Assembly (NCBI RefSeq): GCF_052045245.1
Contig: NZ_JBQEON010000006.1
Span: 62,001 to 126,000 of the forward strand
Length of the DNA stretch: 64,000 nt
Source of the DNA: Burkholderia sp052045245
Lineage (GTDB): Bacteria > Pseudomonadota > Gammaproteobacteria > Burkholderiales > Burkholderiaceae
Direction of reading: 5' to 3'
A program made the translations under genes and the position numbers. Below, piece by piece: positions 36,171-45,156 of the stretch (positions within the stretch are counted from its first letter, which is position 1; each line of letters begins with the position of its first letter). The notes below the pieces were generated by a model. The model did no database searches, was not told the origin of the DNA, and saw only the letters and a program-made list of their open reading frames with translations.

Positions 36171-37064
36171 ATGGCAACCATCGGTTTCATCGGCCTCGGC
36201 ATCATGGGCGCGCACATGGCGCGCAACCTGCTCAAGGGCGATCATCAGCTCGTCGTGAACGGTGCGTTCCCGGTGCCGGACGACCTGCGCGCCAGCGCGA
36301 AGGTGGTCGCGAACTCGACCGAAGTCGCGCAGCACGCCGACATCATCATCTCGATGGTGCCGGACACGCCGGACGTGCGTAACGTGCTGTTCGCCGACGA
36401 CGGCGTCGCGAAGGGCCTGTCGGCCGGCAAGCTCGTGATCGACATGAGCTCGATCTCGCCGCTCGACACGCAGGAATTCGCGAAGCAGATCAACGCGCTC
36501 GGCTGCGACTACCTCGACGCGCCGGTATCCGGCGGCGAAGTCGGCGCTCGCGAAGCGACGCTGACGATCATGGTCGGCGGCCCGGAGCAGGCGTTCGAAC
36601 GCGCCAGGCCGCTGTTCGAGAAGATGGGCAAGAACATCACGCTCGTCGGCGACAACGGCGCGGGCCAGACCTGCAAGGTCGCGAACCAGATCATCGTCGC
36701 GCTGAACATCGAAGCCGTCGGCGAAGCACTGCTGTTCGCCGCACGCTCGGGCGCCGATCCGGAGCGCGTGCGCCAGGCGCTGATGGGCGGTTTCGCGGCA
36801 TCGCGCATTCTCGAAGTCCATGGCGCGCGCATGACGAAGCGCACGTTCGATCCGGGCTTCCGCATCGAGCTGCACCAGAAGGACCTGAACCTCGCGCTCG
36901 ACGGCGCACGCAAGCTCGGCCTCGCACTGCCGCACACGGCCAGCGCGCAGCAACTGTTCAGCGTGTGCGCTTCGCACGGCGGCAAGGCATGGGATCACTC
37001 GGCACTCGTGCGCGCGCTCGAGATCATGTCGAACTTCGAAATCGGCCAGGCGCCGGCCGCGTAA
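36171..37064 (+). CDS. glxR: Tartronate-semialdehyde (2-hydroxy-3-oxopropionate) reductase
   Basis: 297 residues from ATG 36171. Rossmann motif IGFIGLGIMGAHMARNLL (4-21), the 3-hydroxyacid dehydrogenase signature LDAPVSGGEVGA (about 117-128) and the catalytic Lys in GQTCKVANQIIVALN. It reduces tartronate semialdehyde to D-glycerate with NAD(P)H, completing the route from glyoxylate. Its ribosome site AAGGAGACATTC repeats that of gcl. 41 bp after hyi. Confidence 0.96.
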   Translation: MATIGFIGLGIMGAHMARNLLKGDHQLVVNGAFPVPDDLRASAKVVANSTEVAQHADIIISMVPDTPDVRNVLFADDGVAKGLSAGKLVIDMSSISPLDTQEFAKQINALGCDYLDAPVSGGEVGAREATLTIMVGGPEQAFERARPLFEKMGKNITLVGDNGAGQTCKVANQIIVALNIEAVGEALLFAARSGADPERVRQALMGGFAASRILEVHGARMTKRTFDPGFRIELHQKDLNLALDGARKLGLALPHTASAQQLFSVCASHGGKAWDHSALVRALEIMSNFEIGQAPAA

Positions 37065-37221
37065 CGCGGATGCCACGGCGCGCGTTTCGCTGCAACGGCG
37101 GACGCGCGCGACGCATACACGCGGCTCGGCCGCGGCCGGTCGCATCGATGCACGAACCTGCGTGCATCACGGTGGGGCGCCCCGCCGCGTATCGCTGAAC
37201 GCATGCGCGACGGGGCGAAAA

Positions 37222-37247
37222 ACGCCGCTCTGGGCTGAGAGCGGCGT
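37222..37247 (-). terminator. Orphan hairpin with T run on the minus strand (intergenic region 37065-37521)
   Basis: ACGCCGCTCT and AGAGCGGCGT form a perfect 10-bp stem with a GGGCTG-type loop; on the minus strand it is followed by TTTTT. On the plus strand, after glxR, no T run follows. No minus-strand gene points at it, so it may be a terminator for an antisense RNA, or simply the glxR 3' hairpin. The remaining 457-bp gap holds Arg-rich shadow frames and a low-GC stretch near 37330-37400 that could contain the kbp promoter, but no clear box pair. Confidence 0.5.
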
Positions 37248-37521
37248 GGTGGGGTCCGCAGCGGCACCCGGCGGCGCCGGGGAAGCCTTGGTCGGTCAGA
37301 CGTCGTCGTCGGGTGTCCGTCTGTCGGATTTCGCGTATTACATTTCTTTACGTTCACGCGTACGATTTTTCATGCAATCGTCGCGATGAACGCCTACACT
37401 TTCGCCACGCCTTTCGAGAAATCCGCCGCGCTTGCGCTCACTCCGGTGAACGCGTCCAGCGCGGTGTTTTTTTCGCCACTTCACGGCGCGTTTTCTTTTC
37501 AACCACCTAGGGAGTGCAGCG

Positions 37522-37992
37522 ATGGGTCTTCTTTCGTTTATCAAAGAGGCGGGTGAAAAACTGCTGGGTCACGCTGACGCGCAAGCAGCGGAAGATCCGA
37601 ATGCCGCGAACCAGACCGCGGCCGATGCCATCAAGAATTACATCAGCTCGCAAGGTCTCGACACGTCGAACCTGACCGTCGCGTTCGACGGCGCATCGCG
37701 CACCGTCACGCTGACGGGCAGCGTTGCCGATCTCGACACGAAGGCGAAGGTCAAGGTCGCGGCCGGCAACGTGCAAGGCGTCGCGAACGTCAATGACGAC
37801 GATCTGCAGCCGGACGATGCCGAAGTGCAGTATCACGACGTGCAGCCGGGCGACACGCTGTCGGCGATCGCCAAGGAAGTGTACGGCGACGCGAACAAGT
37901 ACCCGGCGATCTTCGAGGCGAACAAGCCGATGCTGTCGAGCCCGGACCGGATCTACCCGGGCCAGAAGCTCGTGATTCCGCCGCAGTCCTGA
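37522..37992 (+). CDS. kbp: BON-LysM protein, K+-binding protein Kbp
   Basis: 156 residues, no signal peptide. N-terminal MGLLSFIKEAGEKLLG, a BON domain at about 30-95 (TVAFDGASRTVTLTGSVADL), and one LysM at 102-155 (YHDVQPGDTLSAIAKEVYGD, FEANKPMLSSPDRIYPGQKL). The layout and both ends match E. coli Kbp (YgaU), a cytoplasmic potassium sensor induced by osmotic stress. Ribosome site AGGGAGTG. A strong terminator follows. Confidence 0.95.
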   Translation: MGLLSFIKEAGEKLLGHADAQAAEDPNAANQTAADAIKNYISSQGLDTSNLTVAFDGASRTVTLTGSVADLDTKAKVKVAAGNVQGVANVNDDDLQPDDAEVQYHDVQPGDTLSAIAKEVYGDANKYPAIFEANKPMLSSPDRIYPGQKLVIPPQS

Positions 37993-38013
37993 GCATCCGC
38001 GCAGCACTGACGC

Positions 38014-38043
38014 AAAAGGCAGGCCGCTCGGCCTGCCTTTTTC
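38014..38043 (+). terminator. Rho-independent terminator of kbp
   Basis: AAAAGGCAGGCC, loop GCTC, GGCCTGCCTTTTT: a perfect 12-bp stem including the A/T ends. It works on both strands in principle and lies between kbp and the convergent asparaginase gene. Confidence 0.92.
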
Positions 38044-38091
38044 ATGCGTGCGACAACCCTGCCGGCGCGCCGCCCGAGCGGCGGCGATCCG

Positions 38092-39114
38092 TCACAGCGT
38101 GTCGAATGCGCGTTGCAGTGCGTCGCGCCCTCGAATGCCGTTCGCGAGCGCGAGCATCAGCAGCACGCGCGCCTTGAACGGGTTCAGCGAGCCGGCGCTC
38201 ACGAATCCGAGCGCATCGTCGCTCGCGGCGCCGTTGCGCATCACGTGGCCCGAGCCGACGCGCGACGCACGCACCACGGCGACACCCGCGTTCACCGCAT
38301 CGGCGAGTGCCGCCTGCAGCGTCGCGTGGATCGACCCGTTGCCGGTGCCCGCGACGACGAGGCCGCGCACACCGGCCGCGACGAGCGCGTCGACGGCCGT
38401 GCGCGTCACGCCCGCATAGCTCGCGACGACTTCGACGGGCGGCCATGCCGCGGCAATCGCCAGTTGCGCATCGCGCGGGCGCGTCACGCGGCGCGCGAAT
38501 TCGACGCGGCCGTCCTGTACCCAGCCGAGCGCGCCCAGTTCCGGCGACTGGAATGCGTCGACCGCGTAGGTGCTCGTCTTCACGACGTCGCGCGCGCCGT
38601 GGATCCGGTTGTTGAACGCGACGAGCACGCCCTGCCCGCGCGCGGCCGGATGAGCGGCGACCGTCACCGCGTTCAGCAGGTTCAGCGGCCCGTCGGACGA
38701 CAGCGCGGTCGCCGGACGCATCGCGGCGGTCAGCACGACCGGCTTGTCGCCGGTCACGACCAGATGCAGCGCGTACGCGGTTTCCTCGAGCGTGTCGGTG
38801 CCGTGGGTGATCACGATGCCGTCGATCGCCGGATCGGCCATCAGCGCGTCGATGCGCGCGACGAGCGTATTCCACAGCGGCAGCGCGAGATCCTTGCTGT
38901 CGATGCTGGCGACCTGCTCGGCGTCGATGCGCGCGACCGACGCGAGCGCCGGCACCGCGTCGACCAGGAAACTGACGCCGAGCGCGCCGGCCTGATAGCC
39001 GGCCGTGCTGGCGGCGTCCGGCGCGGCGCCGGCGATCGTGCCGCCGGTGGCGAGTACGGCAATGCGCGGCAGAGCCGGCGCGGACGGGGGGGATGCGGGG
39101 TTCGGAGTATTCAT
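38092..39114 (-). CDS. L-asparaginase (type II-like, probably cytoplasmic)
   Basis: 340 residues from ATG 39114. ALPRIAVLATGGTIAGAA carries the first catalytic Thr (about residue 25), and ITHGTDTLEETAYAL the second Thr-Asp pair (about 104), with a conserved Lys further on. VLTAAMRPATALSSDGPLNL is a family segment. It hydrolyses asparagine to aspartate and ammonia. The sequence class is that of AnsB, but no signal peptide is seen, so the protein may be cytoplasmic. An extended frame upstream is Arg-rich and rejected. Glutaminase activity cannot be judged. Confidence 0.94.
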   Translation of the reverse strand: MNTPNPASPPSAPALPRIAVLATGGTIAGAAPDAASTAGYQAGALGVSFLVDAVPALASVARIDAEQVASIDSKDLALPLWNTLVARIDALMADPAIDGIVITHGTDTLEETAYALHLVVTGDKPVVLTAAMRPATALSSDGPLNLLNAVTVAAHPAARGQGVLVAFNNRIHGARDVVKTSTYAVDAFQSPELGALGWVQDGRVEFARRVTRPRDAQLAIAAAWPPVEVVASYAGVTRTAVDALVAAGVRGLVVAGTGNGSIHATLQAALADAVNAGVAVVRASRVGSGHVMRNGAASDDALGFVSAGSLNPFKARVLLMLALANGIRGRDALQRAFDTL

Positions 39115-39386
39115 GGCCGCGATTGTAATGGCTCTCGGCCGGCATCCGGCAGCTCCGGTGCAGGCAATCGGGGCCGGCCGCCCTCCGTCATGGTTTGTCC
39201 CGATCGCCGGCGCGCGTGTGCCGTCAACGGCGAGGCCGCCCGCCGCGTTATAGGAATGCCGTTTTGGTGTTTTCACATTGATTTGCCATAATCGGAGCGC
39301 GCGGCGCGATGCGGCCCTGTTCCCGTTGCGCCGGGCTTCGTGACGGCGTCGATATAAAACGCAATTCACCCCATGGGAGTGTCGAA

Positions 39387-39677
39387 ATGAAAATCCAATC
39401 GCTCGTAGCCGCAGTGCTGCTCGGCGGCATGCTGGCTTCCCCCGCTTTCGCGGCGAACAGCCAGCAGGACAAGATGAAGGCCTGTAACACCCAGGCCGCC
39501 GGCAAGTCGGGCGACGAACGCAAGGCGTTCATGAAGGACTGCCTGTCGGCCAAGCCCGCGAAGAAGATGACGCAGCAGGAAAAGATGAAGGCCTGCAACA
39601 CCCAGGCTGCCGACAAGAAGGGCGACGACCGCAAGACGTTCATGAAGAGCTGCCTGAGCAGCCAGCCGGCCGCCTGA
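39387..39677 (+). CDS. PsiF-repeat periplasmic protein
   Basis: 96 residues from ATG 39387 with GGGAGTG upstream. Signal peptide MKIQSLVAAVLLGGMLASPA, cut after AFA. The mature part has two copies of the PsiF repeat: QQDKMKACNTQAAGKSGDER and QQEKMKACNTQAADKKGDDR, each ending F-M-K-x-C-L-S. Two Cys per repeat may form disulfides. PsiF is phosphate-starvation inducible in E. coli; its function is unknown. TATAAA at 39353-39358 may be the -10 box. A terminator follows. Confidence 0.93.
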   Translation: MKIQSLVAAVLLGGMLASPAFAANSQQDKMKACNTQAAGKSGDERKAFMKDCLSAKPAKKMTQQEKMKACNTQAADKKGDDRKTFMKSCLSSQPAA

Positions 39678-39696
39678 GTTCCGGCGCTCCCGCACG

Positions 39697-39736
39697 AATG
39701 CCGCGCACCGCTTCGGCGGGCGCGGCATTTTTGTTT
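39697..39736 (+). terminator. Rho-independent terminator of the psiF-like gene
   Basis: AATGCCGCGC, a 13-base loop, GCGCGGCATT, then TTTGTTTT. The following gap up to 39984 shows nothing else recognisable. Confidence 0.9.
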
Positions 39737-39984
39737 TCGTTGCGCGCGCATCGACGTGCGCGCATCGTGGCGGGCGCACCGCCACCGCCGCCCGCTGCCG
39801 TGATGGGTCCCGTCGCCTTCCCGCCCCGCGTGTCCGGCGCGCCGTGCCAACGCCGTCACATGCGTGCGGCAATTTGCCGCGATTTCTTCTATGATGGCTG
39901 CAACGCGGCCCATCCAAGTACAAGAAGCGCCATCGGGCCGCCCTCGAGACGGACGCGTACACCGCGTCAAACGGAGGCATCGGG

Positions 39985-40443
39985 ATGGCATGGAGACAAC
40001 ACCGCTGGTTCCGCCGCTGGCTGATCGTGATCGTGTTCTGGGCCGTACCCGTCGCGATCGTCGCCGTGCGCGAGATCCGCGAGGAAATGGCGTACAACAA
40101 GGCCGACCTGCAGCTCGCGCTGACCACCTGGCAGCTCACCGACGCGCAGCAGGCGGCCGGCGCCGCCGCGAAGTGCCACGGCGATCCTGACGCGGCACGC
40201 GCGGCCGGCTGTCCGGCCGACGTGCTCGCCGCCAACGCAGCGCGCCAGCAGGCGGCCCAGGACGAATACGTGGTGCGCCGCAATACGCTCGCCGGCTATC
40301 TGTGGCATGCGTTCGTCGGCTACTGGGTCGTGCCGGCCGCGTTCCTGTTCGCCTGCGGCGTCGTGATCGCGCTGATCCGCCGCGCACTGCGGCGCCCGCC
40401 GATCAAGCCGCCCGCCCCGCCGGTGCCGCCCGTCACGCACTGA
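39985..40443 (+). CDS. Hypothetical membrane protein with two transmembrane helices
   Basis: 152 residues, not recognised. MAWRQHRWFRRWLIVIVFWA starts a first helix (12-28); a soluble helical segment (30-105) rich in Ala, Gln and Asp with two Cys (KCHGDP, AGCPAD, possibly a disulfide) follows; a second helix (110-132, GYWVVPAAFLFACGVVIALI) leads to a basic, Pro-rich tail. Topology suggests both ends cytoplasmic and a periplasmic loop. GGAGGCATCGGG precedes the ATG. It stands alone between psiF-like and YSC84-like genes. Confidence 0.75.
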   Translation: MAWRQHRWFRRWLIVIVFWAVPVAIVAVREIREEMAYNKADLQLALTTWQLTDAQQAAGAAAKCHGDPDAARAAGCPADVLAANAARQQAAQDEYVVRRNTLAGYLWHAFVGYWVVPAAFLFACGVVIALIRRALRRPPIKPPAPPVPPVTH

Positions 40444-40475
40444 CGCGCGCTGTCCCGTTTTTTTCGCCTGCCCAC

Positions 40476-40501
40476 CGGCCGGACCCGCGACGGTCCGGCC
40501 G
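40476..40501. other. Perfect 10-bp hairpin without T run
   Basis: CGGCCGGACC, loop CGCGAC, GGTCCGGCCG, 33 bp after the preceding stop codon. No T run follows on either strand; seven T precede it at 40458-40464. It may act as an mRNA end stabiliser for the small membrane-protein gene. Confidence 0.55.
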
Positions 40502-40645
40502 TTGGCACGCCGCGACACCCGAAAACGATTTGACGCTTTTTCACGTCGGAACGAAAAGGGACTGTAATCCGCTGTGATATAACTGCCGACGTGATCCGCT
40601 CGCTGAGCGAGACTCACTCCGAACATCATCCGATGGAGAACAACG

Positions 40646-41233
40646 ATGCAAAAACGGAACCTTGTGCTGAAAGCCGCCGCTGCGCTCATCGTCGGCAGCC
40701 TTGCGCTCACCGGTTGCACCACCACGCCCGACAAGCCCGATAACGCCGCGACCAATGCGTCGAAGCGTCAGGCGATCGACTCGAGCGTCGACGCGACGCT
40801 GTCGCGCATGTATTCCACGGTCAAGGGTTCGCGCGAACTCGTCGCGAAATCGCGCGGCGTGCTCGTGTTCCCGGACGTGATCCAGGCAGGCTTCATCGTC
40901 GGCGGCCAGTCCGGCAACGGTGCGCTGCGCGTCGGCGGCAGCACCGTCGGCTACTACAACACGTCGTCGCTGTCGGTCGGCCTGCAGGCCGGTGCACAGT
41001 CGAAGGCAATCGTGTTCCTGTTCATGACGCAACAGGCGCTCGACGAATTCCGCAACTCGGACGGCTGGGCAGCCGGCGCCGGCGCATCGGTCGCGCTCGT
41101 GAAGATGGGCGCGAACGGCGCGGTCGACTCCAACACGGCCACCGCACCGATCCAGGTCGTCGTGCTGACCAACGCCGGCCTGATGGGCGACGTGTCGATC
41201 AACGGCACCAAGGTCTCGAAACTGAAGATCTGA
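40646..41233 (+). CDS. YSC84/SYLF-domain lipoprotein
   Basis: 195 residues. Lipoprotein signal with lipobox LTGC (Cys24). The SYLF domain fills residues 65-195: KGSRELVAKSRGVLVFPDVI, GFIVGGQSGNGALRVGG, and the QAGAQSKAIVFLFMTQQALD region. SYLF domains bind lipids in eukaryotes; the bacterial proteins are mostly uncharacterised envelope proteins. TATAAC at 40578-40583 may be the -10. A terminator follows. Confidence 0.92.
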   Translation: MQKRNLVLKAAAALIVGSLALTGCTTTPDKPDNAATNASKRQAIDSSVDATLSRMYSTVKGSRELVAKSRGVLVFPDVIQAGFIVGGQSGNGALRVGGSTVGYYNTSSLSVGLQAGAQSKAIVFLFMTQQALDEFRNSDGWAAGAGASVALVKMGANGAVDSNTATAPIQVVVLTNAGLMGDVSINGTKVSKLKI

Positions 41234-41278
41234 CGCTGCGGCGTCCTCGCCCGTGCGCGCCGCGCGCGGGCGACAGAC

Positions 41279-41314
41279 AAACGGCGATGTCCTTGCGGGC
41301 ATCGCCGTTTTTTT
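41279..41314 (+). terminator. Rho-independent terminator of the YSC84-like gene
   Basis: AAACGGCGATG and CATCGCCGTTT (11 bp) enclose TCCTTGCGGG and run into TTTTTTT. Confidence 0.93.
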
Positions 41315-41347
41315 ATCCGCATGCGCCCCCATCGACGCATCAGGCCA

Positions 41348-42412
41348 TCAGGTCGTCGAATCGATCACCTTGAAGCGCGCGCGCTTCTGCGCACGAATCA
41401 GCGACTGATACACGTCGACGTACTGCTGCGCCATCCGCCGCGACGTGAAGCGCTCCTCGAAGCGCTGCCGCACGCGGGCGCGCGGCAGCAGGTGCAGCCG
41501 GTTCACCGCGGCCACCGCGCTGATCTCGTCCTCGACGATGAAACCCGACACGCCCTCGTCCACCACTTCCGGCACCGCGCCGCGATTGAACGCGATCACC
41601 GGCGTGCCGCACGACATCGCCTCGATCATCACCAGGCCGAACGGCTCCGGCCAGTCGATCGGAAACAGCAGCGCATGCGCACCCGACAGGAATTCGGCCT
41701 TCTGGTGGTCGGCGATCTCGCCGATGAATTCAACGTGCGGCAGCGCGAACAGCGGCTTGATCTCGCGCTCGAAGTATTCCTGGTCAGCCGTGTCGATCTT
41801 CGCGGCGATCCGGATCGGCAGCCCGCACTGACGCGCGATGCGGATCGCCGTGTCGACCCGCTTCTCCGGCGAGATGCGGCCGAGAAACGCGAGATAGCGC
41901 GGCTCGACGGGCTGCGGCAGGTACATCGTGTCGGGCAGCCCGTGGTACACGGTCGTCAGCCATTTCGCCTGCGGCAGCGGCTGGCGCTGCGAATTCGAGA
42001 TCGAGATCACCGGCGCGGTATTGAACGTGTCGAACACCGGTTGCTGCTCGGGCAGGTCGAGCCGGCCGTGCAGCGTCGTCACGAACGGCGTGTCCTGCCG
42101 GTTGAAGACCGAAAACGAGTAGTAGTCCATGTGGAAATGGAGCACGTCGAAATCCTTCGCGCGGCGCGCGACCGTCTCCATCAGCAGCATGTGTGGCGCG
42201 ACGCGGTCGCGGATCGACGAGTCGAGCCGCAGCGCGCGCGGCCACACGGGTTCGAGCCTGGCCCGGGTCGTCGAATCGCCGCTCGCGAACAGCGTCACGT
42301 CATGGCCGAGATCGACGAGCGCCTCGGTAATGTAGGACACGACGCGCTCCGTGCCGCCGTACAGCTTCGGCGGCACGGATTCGGTCAGCGGTGCGATCTG
42401 GGCAATTCTCAT
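41348..42412 (-). CDS. Family 4 glycosyltransferase
   Basis: 354 residues from ATG 42412. GT-B fold: N-terminal MRIAQIAPLTESVPPKLYGG (the GG loop binding the nucleotide-sugar), and C-terminal FLGRISPEKRVDTAIRIARQ with SGAHALLFPIDWPEPFGLVM, the E-x7-E motif of GT4 enzymes. Proteins of this kind (sometimes named for trehalose- or cell-wall-related sugars) transfer a sugar from an activated donor; the acceptor is unknown. It is a lone gene, so the pathway cannot be inferred from neighbours. Confidence 0.88.
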   Translation of the reverse strand: MRIAQIAPLTESVPPKLYGGTERVVSYITEALVDLGHDVTLFASGDSTTRARLEPVWPRALRLDSSIRDRVAPHMLLMETVARRAKDFDVLHFHMDYYSFSVFNRQDTPFVTTLHGRLDLPEQQPVFDTFNTAPVISISNSQRQPLPQAKWLTTVYHGLPDTMYLPQPVEPRYLAFLGRISPEKRVDTAIRIARQCGLPIRIAAKIDTADQEYFEREIKPLFALPHVEFIGEIADHQKAEFLSGAHALLFPIDWPEPFGLVMIEAMSCGTPVIAFNRGAVPEVVDEGVSGFIVEDEISAVAAVNRLHLLPRARVRQRFEERFTSRRMAQQYVDVYQSLIRAQKRARFKVIDSTT

Positions 42413-42514
42413 GATCCACGTCTCCTGTGTCCTCGGTCGCCTGGCGAGCGCGCTGGCGCGCATCCGCCGGCTCCGTGCAGAGCACGGCCGGCATCACGCC
42501 GGCCAAATATCTCA

Positions 42515-42542
42515 ATATTATTGGCGATCCCGATGCCCGCAA
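42515..42542 (-). promoter_or_regulatory. Putative promoter of the glycosyltransferase gene
   Basis: Minus strand TTGCGG (42542-42537), 16 bp, TAATAT (42520-42515), in an AT-rich patch of an otherwise GC-rich gap, 103 bp before the start codon. Confidence 0.5.
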
Positions 42543-42677
42543 GCACGGGTCTTTCATTTTATGGGGGTTGTTACAGAGCGGATACATTCGCCGTCACGCG
42601 CCACATGCACCGCTTCGGTGCAGCCGAACCGGCCGGCACGCCGGTGCCGGCGCGCCGCATGCACGCTGCCGTGCCCG

Positions 42678-43856
42678 TCAGCGCGATGGCCACTTCCACG
42701 GCGGCAGGTCGCGCGAATCCGCATCGACGAGCACGGTCGCGCCCAGCTGCTTGTCGAGTACCAGCGACTCGCAACCGGCCTCGCGTTCGAGCGTCGCGAT
42801 GAGCCGCGCCGCATGCGACACGACCAGTACCTGCGAACGCTGCGCGGCCTGCGCGATCAAGCGGCCGAGCGCCGGCAGCAGATCGGGGTGCAGGCTCGTC
42901 TCGGGTTCGTTCAGCACCATCAGCGCGGGCGGCCGCGGCGTCAGCAGCGCGGCGGCGAGCAGCAGGTAGCGCAGCGTGCCGTCCGACAGTTCGGCGGCCG
43001 CGAGCGGCCGCAGCAGCCCCGGCTGTCGCATCAGCAGGTCGAAGCGGCCGCGCGCGCCCGGATTGTCGATGTCGATCGATGCGCCGGGAAACGCGTCGTC
43101 GATCGCCGCGTCGAGCGCGGCGCCGTCGCCGATCTCGCGGATCGTCTGCAGCGCGGCGGCCAGGTCGGCGCCGTCGTCCGCGAGCACCGGCGTGTGGGTG
43201 CCGATGTGCGACTGCCGGGCCGGCGCCTGCGCATCGGTCCGGAAATGATCGTAGAAGCGCCACGAGCGGATCCGCTCGCGCACCGCGATCATCTCCGGCG
43301 CGCCGACCGGATCGGCGAACTCGGTCATCATGCTGTCAAAGCTCGCGACGGGCTGCGGCACCGTGTGCCAGTCGCCCGAGCCGGTGCGCGTGCGAATCTG
43401 CGCACCCTGCCGGTCGACCAGCAGCGTCGACGGACGCAGCAGCGCGCCGCCCCAGATGCATTCGCGCTTCACGACGGGATCGAGGCGAAACATCGACGCG
43501 TCGTTCTTGACCGGCAGGCCGAGATCGATCGCATAGCCGAAATCGTCGCCCGCGAAGCCGAGCTTGAGGCTCACGGGCCCGTTGCGCACCGTGCCGGTCA
43601 CCGGCGTGTCGCCGGCGAGCATCGCGCGCGAAAATCGCTCGGGGCCTGCCCACAGCGTCGACGGCAGCCCGCCTTCGCGTGCGAGCGATGGAATCACGCG
43701 GCCCTGCGCGGTATCGGCAAGCAGCCGCAGCGCCCGATACACGCTGGACTTGCCGGTGCCGTTCGGCCCCGTGACGACGGTGAGCGCCGCGAGCGGCACG
43801 ATCAGCTCGCGCAGCGAGCGGTAGTTGGCGATGGCGAGCGTCTTCAGCGCGGTCAT
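42678..43856 (-). CDS. AAA-family ATPase (SMC/RecF/OLD-like)
   Basis: 392 residues. IANYRSLRELIVPLAALTVV then TGPNGTGKSSVYRALRLLAD is the Walker A part of the ABC/SMC-type ATPase (Gly-Lys-Ser at about 34-36). The signature-like AAAELSDGTLRYLLLAAALL and Walker B PALMVLNEPETSLHPDLLPA (about 320) follow, then the H-loop VVSHAARLIATLE. No nuclease (TOPRIM) domain is seen. Such stand-alone ATPases are sometimes in defence or repair systems, but no partner gene is present here. It is on the same strand as, and 32 bp after, the MscS gene. Confidence 0.88.
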   Translation of the reverse strand: MTALKTLAIANYRSLRELIVPLAALTVVTGPNGTGKSSVYRALRLLADTAQGRVIPSLAREGGLPSTLWAGPERFSRAMLAGDTPVTGTVRNGPVSLKLGFAGDDFGYAIDLGLPVKNDASMFRLDPVVKRECIWGGALLRPSTLLVDRQGAQIRTRTGSGDWHTVPQPVASFDSMMTEFADPVGAPEMIAVRERIRSWRFYDHFRTDAQAPARQSHIGTHTPVLADDGADLAAALQTIREIGDGAALDAAIDDAFPGASIDIDNPGARGRFDLLMRQPGLLRPLAAAELSDGTLRYLLLAAALLTPRPPALMVLNEPETSLHPDLLPALGRLIAQAAQRSQVLVVSHAARLIATLEREAGCESLVLDKQLGATVLVDADSRDLPPWKWPSR

Positions 43857-43888
43857 GGGCAGGAATGGCAGCGGGCAACGGCGCGCGT

Positions 43889-45061
43889 TCAGCGGCCTTC
43901 GGTGGCCTTCGGATCGGCCGCGGTGTTGGCCGCCGTGCTGGCAGCGGGCGGCCGCGCATGCGGGCGTTCGGGATTCGGCTCGTCCGGCGCCGATTCATGC
44001 GGATACAGCTCCATCCGGCTGCGCGGCAGGCATTGCGGAAAGCGCGCCTGCAGGTACGCGATCAACCCTTCGCGCACGCGGCAGCGCAGATCCCAGCACG
44101 CCGACGAATCGACCGCGCTGACGAGCGCGCGCAACTGCATCGAGCGCTCGGTCGCGTCGGTCACCTGCAGCACCTGCACGCGGCCATCCCATTCGGGCGC
44201 CGCGTGGACGAGCCGCGCGAGTTCCTCGCGCAGCGGCGCGAGCGGCGTGCGGTAGTCGACCGACAGGTACACCGTGCCGATGATCTGCGAGCTGCTGCGC
44301 GTCCAGTTCGTGAACGGGTTTTCGATGATCCACTGCAGCGGGACGACGAGCCGGCGCTGGTCCCACAACCGCACCGACACGAACGAGCCGGTGATTTCCT
44401 CGATGCGACCCCACTCGCCCTGGATCACGACGACGTCGTCGAGCCGGATCGGCTGCGTGAGCGCGATCTGCAGCCCGGCAATCAGGTTGCCGAGCACCGG
44501 CCGCGCGGCGATACCGGCGACCAGGCCCGCGACGCCGGCCGACGCCAGCAGGCTCGCGCCGATCTGGCGCACGTTCGGGAACGTCATCAGCGCGGCGCCC
44601 GTGCCGATGGTCACGATCAGCACCATCACGGTACGCACGAGCACCTTGGCCTGGGTATGGACGCGCCGTGCGTGGAGGTTGTCGGCCGTATCCATCGGAT
44701 GGGCCTGGACGATCGCGTCGCCGACGCCGGCCGCGAGCCGCACCAGCAGCCAGGTCAGCGCCACGATGGAGCCGACCGCGGCCGCGGTGCGCATCCCGCG
44801 CACGAACGACATGCCGTCGTCCGCCTGGACCCACAGGAATTCGAGCGCGAGCAGCGCGAGCGTGACGAGCGACGGTTTGTCGACGTAGCGCAGGATCGCG
44901 CTCGTCAGCGGATACGGCTTCGCGATGCGCCTGACGATGCGTGCGCCGAGACGATGCACGATCGCAACGACGAGTACGACGATGACGGACACGCACAGCG
45001 TGCCGAGCCACGTATGCAGCGGCGCATCGGCGATGCGCCGCACTTCCACGATTGAAATCAT
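43889..45061 (-). CDS. MscS-family small-conductance mechanosensitive channel
   Basis: 390 residues from ATG 45061. Five or so membrane helices occupy residues 15-190; the pore-lining helix is LASAGVAGLVAGIAARPVLG with its Gly/Ala pattern, followed by the beta-domain IALTQPIRLDDVVVIQGEWG and RIEEITGSFVSVRLWDQRRL. It opens under membrane tension to release solutes. The C-terminal 60 residues are Pro/Arg-rich. The sequence MRRPDIADAS upstream is in frame but less likely as the start. Confidence 0.9.
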   Translation of the reverse strand: MISIVEVRRIADAPLHTWLGTLCVSVIVVLVVAIVHRLGARIVRRIAKPYPLTSAILRYVDKPSLVTLALLALEFLWVQADDGMSFVRGMRTAAAVGSIVALTWLLVRLAAGVGDAIVQAHPMDTADNLHARRVHTQAKVLVRTVMVLIVTIGTGAALMTFPNVRQIGASLLASAGVAGLVAGIAARPVLGNLIAGLQIALTQPIRLDDVVVIQGEWGRIEEITGSFVSVRLWDQRRLVVPLQWIIENPFTNWTRSSSQIIGTVYLSVDYRTPLAPLREELARLVHAAPEWDGRVQVLQVTDATERSMQLRALVSAVDSSACWDLRCRVREGLIAYLQARFPQCLPRSRMELYPHESAPDEPNPERPHARPPAASTAANTAADPKATEGR

Positions 45062-45156
45062 CGGCGCCCGGGATGCTGCGGTTATGACGCGCGGCGGCGT
45101 CGTCCTGGATGCGTCGGCGATGTCCGGGCGGCGCACACGCCCGGACCGGCGTCAGA

